From Pseudomonadota bacterium (lineage in GTDB: Bacteria > Pseudomonadota > Gammaproteobacteria > Burkholderiales > SG8-39), in assembly GCA_947455195.1 (NCBI GenBank), contig CANGMI010000001.1, positions 1 to 64,000 on the forward strand: a stretch of DNA of 64,000 bases, in the 5' to 3' direction. Positions within the stretch are counted from its first letter, which is position 1; the number at the start of each line of letters is the position of its first letter. Shown one piece after another: positions 1 to 7,090 of this stretch. Below the pieces are notes generated by a model. It made no database searches, was not told the DNA's origin, and saw only the letters and a list, made by a program, of their open reading frames with translations. The translations under genes and the position numbers were made by a program.

Positions 1-1660
1 CGGTACCACCGCACTCTCAAGCCTCACCTCGGCCGCGGCCGGCCTCACGACCGCCCACGTCGCTGCCCTGGGTACGAGTATCGGCAGCCTGAATTCCAGC
101 GCGATCGGCTTCTTGCCAACCGCCGATGTCGCCACATTCTCCACCGCGCAGATCGCTGCCCTGGGCACCACCCTTGGTGCCTTCACCAGCGCACAGCTCG
201 CGGCAGTCGCCAGCGCCACGCTCCTGAGCCTTCCCACCTCGGGCATTGCCGCCCTGGGCACCAATGCCGCAGGCCTCACCAGCGCCGAGGTCACCGCGCT
301 GGGCACCGCCCAGGTGGCCGCCCTCGGCACCACCGCACTCTCAAGCCTCACCTCGGCCGCGGCCGGCCTTACCACCGCTCACGTCGCTGCCCTGGGTACG
401 AGTATCGGCAGCCTGAATTCCAGCGCGATCGGCTTCTTGCCAACCGCCGATGTGGCCACATTCTCCACCGCGCAGGTCGCCACCCTGGGCACCAATGCCG
501 CAGGCCTCACCGCCGATGACATCTCGGCACTCGCGGTTCGGAGGGTCGTATACCCCTACCCCTACGCGTTCTGCTACCTCGCGGATACTGCCCTCGCAGC
601 CCTGCCAGCAGCGGCTATCTCGGGATTCGGTCCGCAGATGTACAACATCGTCCCGTATCTCTTTTCGGCATTCGGCACCAATGCCGCAGGAATGACCGTC
701 GAGGAGGCCACAGCAATTGGCAACTACAGTAACGAGGCGGTTACCAGGCTCTGTATGTCGGGTGCCATCAGCTTCGTTTCAGCATCGGTTTTTTCGGTAC
801 TGATAAATTGTGTCAGTGCTTGGACAACCAACGTGGTGGCAGGACTGGGCACCAACATTGCATACCTTGACCTAACACACATCGCCCAACTGAACACCAA
901 TGCCGCAGGCCTCACCACCAGCGAGGTCAGCGTGCTGAGCACCGCCCAGGTGACCGCCCTCGGTACCACCGCACTCTCAAGCCTCACCTCGGCCGCGGCC
1001 GGCCTCACGACCGCTCACGTCGCTGCCCTGGGTACGAATATCGGCAGCCTGAGTTCCAGCGCGATCGGCTTCTTGCCAACCGCCGATGTCGCCACATTCT
1101 CCACCGCCCAGGTCGCTGCCCTGGGCACCAATGCCGCCTTCCTCAGTGCCGCTGCGGCTGCGGCGATTCCGACCACCGCCATCACGGGCTTCAGTGCTGG
1201 CCAGCTCGCCGCCCTGGGAACCACCCTTGGTGCCTTCACCAGCGCCCAACTCGCGGCAGTCGCCAGCGCCACGCTCCTGAGCCTTCCCACCTCGGGCATT
1301 GCCGCCCTCGGCACCAACGCCGCAGGCCTCACCAGCGCCGAGGTCAACACACTGGGTACTGCCCAGGTGACCGCCCTCGGTACCACCGCACTCTCAAGCC
1401 TCACCTCGGCCGCGGCCGGCCTCACGACCGCTCACGTCGCTGCCCTGGGTACGAATATCGGCAGCCTGAATTCCAGCGCAATCGGCTTCTTGCCAACCGC
1501 CGATGTGGCCACATTCTCCACCGCGCAGGTCGCTGCCCTGGGCACCACCCTTGGTGCCTTCACCAGCGCCCAGCTCGCGGCAGTCGCCAGCGCCACGCTC
1601 CTGAGCCTTCCCACCTCGGGCATTGCCGCCCTCGGCACCAATGCCGCAGGCCTCACCACC
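1..1660 (+). repeat. Higher-order in-frame DNA repeat inside the giant gene
   Basis: A block beginning with the segment around GGCCGCGGCCGGCCT recurs nearly identically at about 31, 355, 991 and 1408. The spacings are 324, 636 and 417 bp, all multiples of three, so duplication or recombination between blocks keeps the frame. A different, shorter block (GCCGATATCACAGCGCTGGG and neighbours) recurs between about 1798 and 2290. Confidence 0.8.
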
Positions 1661-3304
1661 GGCCAGATTGCCGCCCTCGGCACCAAAACCGCGTACCTGA
1701 CAGCGGAAGCCATCGCCGCACTGCCTACTGCCGATATCGCGGCACTCTCCACAACTCAAGTGGGAACCCTGGGCACCAACGCCACAGGACTCACCACCGC
1801 CGATATCACAGCGCTGGGCAGCAACTTCGCAAACCTCTCAGCGACTGCCATCGCCGCACTGCCAGCAGCGGATATCGCGGCACTCTCCACAACTCAAGTG
1901 GGAACCCTGGGCACCAATGCCGCAGGCCTCACCACCGCCGATATCACAGCGCTGGGCAGCAACTTCGCAAACCTCTCAGCGACTGCCATCGCCGCACTGC
2001 CAGCAGCGGATATCGCGGCACTCTCCACGACGCAATTGGGAACCCTGACCACCACGCAACTGGCCGCGCTTGGCACCAACGCCGCAGGCCTCACCACCGC
2101 CGATATCACAGCGCTGGGCAGCAACGTCGCAAAACTCTCAACGGCTGCCATCACCGCACTGCCAGCAGCGGATATTTCGGCACTCTCCCTGACGCAATTA
2201 GGAACCCTGACGACCACGCAACTGGCCGCGCTGGGCACCAATGCCGCAGGCCTCACCACCGACGAGATCACAGCGCTGGGCACCAAAGTCGCACAACTCA
2301 CCTCGACTGCCATCGCCGCACTGCCAGCAGCGGATATTTCGGCGCTCGACCCGATGGCGTTGCAATACTTTGGCGCCAATGCCGCCGGTTTCACCCCCGC
2401 GGACATGCCGCTGCTAGACTACTGGTTCCAAAAGCTCAGGGGGAATGCCATCGGCAGCCTGTCAGTAGCGGCTGTATCGGCAGTCTCAACGACGCAATGG
2501 ATAAACGGAAGATTTTGGGGGCTGGGCACCAATGCCGCAGGCCTCGACGCCGCTGTTATCGAAGTGTGGGGCAACCAAGTGCAAGACCTCTCACCGACTG
2601 CCATCGCCGCACTGCCAGCAGCGTGTATTTCGGCACTCTCCAATGAGCAAGTGGAATACAACCTGGGCACCGCGCAACTGGCCGCGCTTGGCACCAACGC
2701 CACAGGACTCACCACCGACCAGATTGCCGCCCTCGGCACCAAAACCGCGTACCTGACAGCGGAAGCCATCGCCGCACTGCCTACTGCCGATATCGCGGCA
2801 CTCTCCACAACTCAAGTGGGAACCCTGGGCACCAATGCCGCCGGTCTAACCCCCGCGGACATGCCGCTGCTAGGCACCAACATCGCGTACCTGACAGCGG
2901 AAGCCATCGCAGCCCTCCCCACGGCCGACATCGCCATCCTCTCGACGAGCCAGGTGCAGCAACTCTCGAGCGCGGCCTTCGGCCTCTTTGGCTCCGACAC
3001 GATCGCAGCCTTCACCACCACGGAACTCACCGCCCTCACCAGCGCTCAGATCGCGCAACTGGGCAGCAATGCCGTGGGACTCTCCAGCGCCGACATGCTT
3101 GCCTTCAGTCCAAACCAGATCGCCGCTCTCACCAGCACCGCCATGGCCTCCCTTGGCACCGCCGCGATCGCAGCCATCCCAACCGTGGACATCGCCTCGA
3201 TCTCCACCCTGCAACTCAACGCGATGAGCCATGCCCAGGACCTGGCCTGGACCACCTTGCAGAAGGCGGCCATGAGTTCGGCGCAACTGGCCGTCTTGCA
3301 CTAG
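2..3304 (+). CDS. Giant repetitive Ala/Thr/Leu-rich protein, 3' part
   Basis: The reading frame is open from the first bases of the window, so the true start lies upstream; 1100 residues are visible. Almost the whole product consists of degenerate repeats of about 10-25 residues built on motifs such as ALGTNAAGLTTADITAL, AIAALPAADIAALSTTQ and AQVAALGT. Similar repeats occur in large uncharacterised, adhesin-like or 'haem utilisation/adhesion' annotated proteins of Burkholderiales, so a surface or secreted role is plausible but inferred. No catalytic motif, membrane segment or C-terminal anchor is visible; the protein ends in AQLAVLH. Two regions, about bases 520-900 and 2340-2690, keep the repeat frame but carry aromatic- and charge-rich replacements unlike the rest. 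The gene converges on the next one with a 13-bp gap. Confidence 0.75.
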   Translation, partial: GTTALSSLTSAAAGLTTAHVAALGTSIGSLNSSAIGFLPTADVATFSTAQIAALGTTLGAFTSAQLAAVASATLLSLPTSGIAALGTNAAGLTSAEVTALGTAQVAALGTTALSSLTSAAAGLTTAHVAALGTSIGSLNSSAIGFLPTADVATFSTAQVATLGTNAAGLTADDISALAVRRVVYPYPYAFCYLADTALAALPAAAISGFGPQMYNIVPYLFSAFGTNAAGMTVEEATAIGNYSNEAVTRLCMSGAISFVSASVFSVLINCVSAWTTNVVAGLGTNIAYLDLTHIAQLNTNAAGLTTSEVSVLSTAQVTALGTTALSSLTSAAAGLTTAHVAALGTNIGSLSSSAIGFLPTADVATFSTAQVAALGTNAAFLSAAAAAAIPTTAITGFSAGQLAALGTTLGAFTSAQLAAVASATLLSLPTSGIAALGTNAAGLTSAEVNTLGTAQVTALGTTALSSLTSAAAGLTTAHVAALGTNIGSLNSSAIGFLPTADVATFSTAQVAALGTTLGAFTSAQLAAVASATLLSLPTSGIAALGTNAAGLTTGQIAALGTKTAYLTAEAIAALPTADIAALSTTQVGTLGTNATGLTTADITALGSNFANLSATAIAALPAADIAALSTTQVGTLGTNAAGLTTADITALGSNFANLSATAIAALPAADIAALSTTQLGTLTTTQLAALGTNAAGLTTADITALGSNVAKLSTAAITALPAADISALSLTQLGTLTTTQLAALGTNAAGLTTDEITALGTKVAQLTSTAIAALPAADISALDPMALQYFGANAAGFTPADMPLLDYWFQKLRGNAIGSLSVAAVSAVSTTQWINGRFWGLGTNAAGLDAAVIEVWGNQVQDLSPTAIAALPAACISALSNEQVEYNLGTAQLAALGTNATGLTTDQIAALGTKTAYLTAEAIAALPTADIAALSTTQVGTLGTNAAGLTPADMPLLGTNIAYLTAEAIAALPTADIAILSTSQVQQLSSAAFGLFGSDTIAAFTTTELTALTSAQIAQLGSNAVGLSSADMLAFSPNQIAALTSTAMASLGTAAIAAIPTVDIASISTLQLNAMSHAQDLAWTTLQKAAMSSAQLAVLH

Positions 3305-3317
3305 CTGGGGCGTGGTC

Positions 3318-4376
3318 TCAGTCGGCCCGGATCGCGTTGGTTCGCAGCAGGCGCCCCCAGCGCTCGTCATCACGGCGCACGATGGCCGCAAATTCGGCGG
3401 GTCCGGTGCCGCTCGGCTCGAAACCCATCTCGCGCAGACGCTGACTCACCTCAGGCGATTGCACCACCGCAGCCACATCGGCAGCAATGCGCTGCACCCG
3501 GTCGGCAGGCAGACCCACCGGCGCAAAAATGCCATGCCAGGCGTCGATGCCGCTCCCCGGGTACACCGCATCAAAGATCGGTACACCGGGCAGGGCCTCG
3601 ATGGGACGGCGTCCGGCGATGAGCAGCGGACGCACCTTGCCTGAGCGCGCCAGCGGAATGATCGAACTGGTGGCATCGAAGATCAGATCGACTTCACCGG
3701 CCATCAGCGCCTGGAGCGCGAGCGCATTGCCCTTGTAGGGCACATGCGTGAGGTTGATCGCAGCCACGCTCTTCAGCAGTTCGACATCGAGGTGCGGGAG
3801 CGACCCGTTGCCGCCGCTGCCGTAATTGAGGCGCCCGGGCGCCTGACGGGCACGCTCGAGCAGATCAGCCAGCGAAGTGATGCCGGATCGGTTGCTCGCC
3901 GCCAGCACGAAATCGACATCGGCCGTCGCCACGACCGGCACCAGATCGCGGCTGACGACATAGGCCGTGGGCTGCAGGTAAGGCACGGTGAGAAGCGGCG
4001 TTCCGTTGACAAGGAGCGTGTAGCCATCGGGCGGACTTCGCATGACATGCTCGACGCCGACCGCACCATTGCCACCGACACGGTTCTCGACGATCACCGG
4101 CTGGCGCCAGGTCTCGCGCAACTGAGCCGCCACCAGACGGGCCACCAGATCCATCGTGCCCCCGGCCGGATACGGAACGACCAGCCGCACCGGCTTCAGC
4201 GGAAAGTCGGCTGCCGGTGCACCCCCCGCTGCCAGCACGGTGGCTGCCACAAGTGCGACCCGGAGCACGTGCACACCCTGCTGCACGAGACGATCACGCA
4301 GCGCACGGGCGCTGCGCAGCCATCGGGTATCGCACAGCGCAGGAGAGCCATAGGGCACCGGGGCAGCACGGTTCAT
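3318..4376 (-). CDS. Tripartite tricarboxylate transporter (Bug family) substrate-binding protein
   Basis: Periplasmic receptor of about 352 residues that would capture a carboxylate or aromatic acid for a TctAB-type membrane carrier. The mature part begins with the Bug signature region (PVRLVVPYPAGGTMDLVARL, then QPVIVENRVGGNGAVG and PPDGYTLL), followed by the usual NYGSGGNGSLPHL and HVPYKGNALALQ motifs. The ATG at 4376 overlaps the stop of the upstream hydrolase gene (ATGA), so the two are probably translationally coupled; a longer frame reaches 4406. The N-terminal region up to about residue 50 contains a hydrophobic stretch (VALVAATVLAAGG) consistent with a signal peptide. No TctA or TctB gene is in the window, so the membrane partner is elsewhere. 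The ligand is unknown. Confidence 0.9.
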   Translation of the reverse strand: MNRAAPVPYGSPALCDTRWLRSARALRDRLVQQGVHVLRVALVAATVLAAGGAPAADFPLKPVRLVVPYPAGGTMDLVARLVAAQLRETWRQPVIVENRVGGNGAVGVEHVMRSPPDGYTLLVNGTPLLTVPYLQPTAYVVSRDLVPVVATADVDFVLAASNRSGITSLADLLERARQAPGRLNYGSGGNGSLPHLDVELLKSVAAINLTHVPYKGNALALQALMAGEVDLIFDATSSIIPLARSGKVRPLLIAGRRPIEALPGVPIFDAVYPGSGIDAWHGIFAPVGLPADRVQRIAADVAAVVQSPEVSQRLREMGFEPSGTGPAEFAAIVRRDDERWGRLLRTNAIRAD

Positions 4377-5269
4377 GATGCCGCCTTGCCGGACTGAGCA
4401 CCACACGGAAAGTGGCGGGCCAGCCAGCCCTCGAGCACGTCGAACACCTGCGTATTGCCCTCGGCAAACATGTAGTGGTCGACACCGGAGAGCAGGTACA
4501 GATCGGCCGGCTGGCCGGCGTGGCGGAAGAGTTCGATCGACTGTTCGGTGGGAGTCACCGAATCGCTCGCCGAATGCATCAGGAGCAAGGGCCGTGGCGC
4601 GATGCGCCCGACCACATCGTTGGCACGAAATCCGAACATGCTTTCCACCACATCGAAGGGAAACGCCATGATGGAACCCGGAGCGATATTGCGCCGCAGG
4701 TGCTCGGGCATCGGCACGATGTCAAAGCGCGGCACCATCAGTGTCTCGCCGCGGGCCTTCATCTGACGCCCCTTGTCGAGCATCGCGCTGAAGCGACCCC
4801 AGGCCTCGGCGCCGGCGTGCTGTCGCCTGAACTTGGCTTCGCCATCACCCCACCCACCCGAGGAGATGCAGGCCGCAAAGCGCTCATCGGTGCCCGCGCT
4901 GTAGAGCGCAACCGCGGCACCGAAACTGTGCCCCATGACCGCGATGCGCTCAGGATCGATGGCAGGATGCTGGCGCAGGCAATCGAGGGCGCTTCGCGCA
5001 TCGGCAACCTGCTCCATGCAGATCACCCGACCGCGCTCGCCCTCGCTCTCGCCGCAGCCGCGCATGTCAAAGCGCAAGGCGTAGTAGCCCATGCGGGCAA
5101 AGAGACGCGCCGTCTCGACAATGACATTGGTACCCTTGTTGCCGCCAAAGCCCTGCAGCACGATGATGGCGGCGCAGCGACTCGCATCCGTGGCGGGTCG
5201 ACCCTCGGGGTGATGAAGGATGCCGGCGAGCGACAGGCCGGCAGAGTCGAACCGTAGTGCTTCTTCCAT
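4373..5269 (-). CDS. Alpha/beta hydrolase (serine hydrolase, dienelactone/S9-like)
   Basis: A 298-residue cytoplasmic hydrolase. The nucleophile elbow is GHSFG with Ser115; a likely acid is Asp236 in SASDSVTP and the likely base is His265 in SGVDHYMF. The RFDMRGCGESEGE segment before the elbow is typical of the BAAT/S9-like hydrolases acting on esters or acyl groups. I chose the ATG at 5269 because the fold begins directly there (MEEALRFDSAGLSLAG); the frame upstream to 5413 has no protein-like character and would run into the divergent gene. The stop overlaps the start of the Bug receptor, suggesting that the receptor's ligand or its product is an ester or lactone. The exact substrate is not predictable. 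Confidence 0.85.
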   Translation of the reverse strand: MEEALRFDSAGLSLAGILHHPEGRPATDASRCAAIIVLQGFGGNKGTNVIVETARLFARMGYYALRFDMRGCGESEGERGRVICMEQVADARSALDCLRQHPAIDPERIAVMGHSFGAAVALYSAGTDERFAACISSGGWGDGEAKFRRQHAGAEAWGRFSAMLDKGRQMKARGETLMVPRFDIVPMPEHLRRNIAPGSIMAFPFDVVESMFGFRANDVVGRIAPRPLLLMHSASDSVTPTEQSIELFRHAGQPADLYLLSGVDHYMFAEGNTQVFDVLEGWLARHFPCGAQSGKAAS

Positions 5270-5406
5270 GGGGGTCTCGCGTGTCTCTGACTGGAATCGT
5301 GTGCCGATCATAGCTGACGAAGGAACAGCCGAAGTGCGGTAGATTGCAGCGCTCGAGCGCTCACGGAGCGCCACTCCCTTCACCCCTTCTCGACAAGCCG
5401 GCCGCC

Positions 5407-6237
5407 ATGACACCCACTGCAGACAATCCGGAACTGGGCAAGCGCATCCGCGCTGCCGGCATCGACACCAATTACCATGACACCGGCAGTGGTCATCCGC
5501 TGCTGCTCATTCACGGATCGGGCCCCGGCGTGAGTGCCTGGGCCAACTGGCGCCTGAACATGCCCGCGCTTGCCGCCCGATCGCGGGTCATTGCACCGGA
5601 CATGGTGGGCTTCGGTTACACCGAGCGCCCCGCGGGCATTGGCTACGACATGGATACCTGGATCGGGCATGCCATCGGTTTTCTGGACGCGCTCGAGATC
5701 GAACAGACCGATCTCCTGGGCAATTCCTTTGGCGGCGCGCTGGCCCTGGCGCTGGCCATCCGGCACCCGTCGCGGGTTCGCAGGCTGGTCCTGATGGGCG
5801 CCTGTGCGGTGAGCTTTCCGATCACGGCGGGGCTCGATGCCACGTGGGGCTACACCCCTTCGATCGAATCGATGCGCGCACTGCTCGACCTCTTCGCCTG
5901 GGACAGGCGCCTCGTGACCGACGATCTTGCGCGCCTGCGCTACGCGGCAAGCATCCGTCCTGGCTTCCAGGAGTCGTACGGCTCGATGTTCCCGGCACCG
6001 CGGCAACGCTGGGTCGATGCCATGGCCAGTGCCGAAGTCGACATCCGCGCCATTCCCCACGAGACCCTCGTCATCCACGGGCGCGACGACAAGGTGATTC
6101 CTCTCGAGGTATCGCTCAGGCTTGCGCAGTGGATATCGTGGTCACAACTGCACGTGTTCGGGCGATGCGGTCACTGGACGCAGATCGAGCACACCCAGGC
6201 CTTCAACCGTCTGGTGGGAGACTTCATCGGGCAGTGA
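5407..6237 (+). CDS. Alpha/beta hydrolase of the meta-cleavage-product (C-C) hydrolase type
   Basis: A 276-residue enzyme similar in layout to the DmpD/XylF/TodF/BphD hydrolases, which split ring-fission products of aromatic pathways. Visible features are the oxyanion-hole motif HGSGPGVSAW (residues 36-45), nucleophile Ser107 in GNSFGG, an Asp228 acid in GRDDKVIP and His256 in GRCGHWTQIEH. GNSFGG and the Cys-Gly-His-Trp context are characteristic of this subfamily. The ATG at 5407 gives the family's usual N-terminus; the frame extends upstream to 5344 but overlaps the promoter area of the divergent gene. The intergenic space of about 137 bp to the divergent hydrolase probably holds both promoters. 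No extradiol dioxygenase lies next to it, so assignment to one pathway is uncertain. Confidence 0.85.
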   Translation: MTPTADNPELGKRIRAAGIDTNYHDTGSGHPLLLIHGSGPGVSAWANWRLNMPALAARSRVIAPDMVGFGYTERPAGIGYDMDTWIGHAIGFLDALEIEQTDLLGNSFGGALALALAIRHPSRVRRLVLMGACAVSFPITAGLDATWGYTPSIESMRALLDLFAWDRRLVTDDLARLRYAASIRPGFQESYGSMFPAPRQRWVDAMASAEVDIRAIPHETLVIHGRDDKVIPLEVSLRLAQWISWSQLHVFGRCGHWTQIEHTQAFNRLVGDFIGQ

Positions 6238-6306
6238 GACTGCGCGACTGATACAGGAAGACGGCGCTCCCAGTCAGGCCGCCGGATGGTCAGCCTGACT
6301 GCAGTG

Positions 6307-6945
6307 TCATGACATCAGAGCCTTGATGAGCGGGGCCAGGGTAGCAACCAGAACCAGCACGATCAGGCGTGTCTGCCACATCGTCGTCACCTTCAGCGCG
6401 ATGACATCGCCCCTGAGAACGTCGAATTCCGTCCTCGTCATGAATTGGGCGAGATCTTCCCTGGTTGGAAATCGCTCCAGGTCCTGCTTCGTTGCGAAGC
6501 GCTCGAGGTCCTGCTTCGTTGCGAAGCGCTCGAGGTCCTGCTTCGTTGCGAAGCGCTCGAGGTCCTGTTTCGTTGCGAAGCGCTCGAGGTCCTGCTTCGT
6601 TGCGAAGCGCTCGAGGTCCTGTTTCGTTGCGAAGCGCTCGAGGTCCTGCTTCGTTGCGAAGCGCTCGAGGTCCTGCTTCGTTGCATACCGCTCGAGGTCT
6701 TCTTTCGTTGCGAAGCGCTCGAGGTCTTCTTTCGTTGCGAAGCGCTCGAGGTCTTGCCGGGTTGCAAACCGCTCCAGATCGTCCCGGGTCGCAAACGGAG
6801 TCAAGTCTTCCTTCGTGGCCAGATGGCCTGACTCTCCGAACGCCATGGTCAGCACGTCGATCATGGCACGCGCATGCGCCTCCTCGATCCCTGAGGCTTT
6901 CATGCGATCGTATGACCGGAACGTATCGAAATTGACCATACCCAA
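6307..6945 (-). CDS. Coiled-coil protein with tandem 9-residue repeats and C-terminal membrane anchor
   Basis: A 212-residue protein that begins with a short globular part (about 1-42), followed by a run of about 14 nonapeptide units. Eight consecutive units read ATKQDLERF; flanking units vary (ATKEDLTPF, ATRDDLERF, PTREDLAQF). A hydrophobic C-terminal segment, RLIVLVLVATLAPLI, is a probable membrane anchor. The architecture resembles the DUF1640/CCDC90-like coiled-coil family. I took the TTG at 6945 because GGAGGAG lies six bases upstream; an ATG at 6939 is also possible. Function is unknown; a membrane-tethered helical spacer is a reasonable guess. It converges on the hydrolase at 6237. Confidence 0.75.
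   Translation of the reverse strand: MGMVNFDTFRSYDRMKASGIEEAHARAMIDVLTMAFGESGHLATKEDLTPFATRDDLERFATRQDLERFATKEDLERFATKEDLERYATKQDLERFATKQDLERFATKQDLERFATKQDLERFATKQDLERFATKQDLERFATKQDLERFATKQDLERFPTREDLAQFMTRTEFDVLRGDVIALKVTTMWQTRLIVLVLVATLAPLIKALMS
6464..6800 (-). repeat. 27-bp coding minisatellite
   Basis: Tandem 27-bp units run in phase with the reading frame. Eight central units encode the identical nonapeptide ATKQDLERF and differ by only single synonymous C/T changes; outer units are diverged. The near identity at DNA level indicates recent expansion by slippage or recombination. Confidence 0.9.
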
Positions 6946-7090
6946 AGGCTACTCCTCCGGATTTTCGCTGTCACATGCCGACCACGCTACCACCGCCCGC
7001 AAGCCGTCCGGTTCGGGTTAAAGTGGTGATCAAGCGGTCGCAACAGGCCGACTCGCCCCCCGGAGACACCGATTTTCAGAGGAGAAGCGC

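Noticed and set aside
520-2690. Diversity-generating retroelement acting on the repetitive gene
   Set aside because: No reverse transcriptase or template repeat is in the window, and the changed codons are not restricted to adenine positions.
3318-4406. Start of the first Bug receptor at 4406 instead of 4376
   Set aside because: The extra ten residues overlap the hydrolase gene further; the ATG at 4376 forms a regular ATGA coupling junction.
6464-6800. CRISPR-like appearance of regularly repeated 27-bp units
   Set aside because: Units are directly tandem with no spacers, in phase with a coding frame, and no cas genes are nearby.
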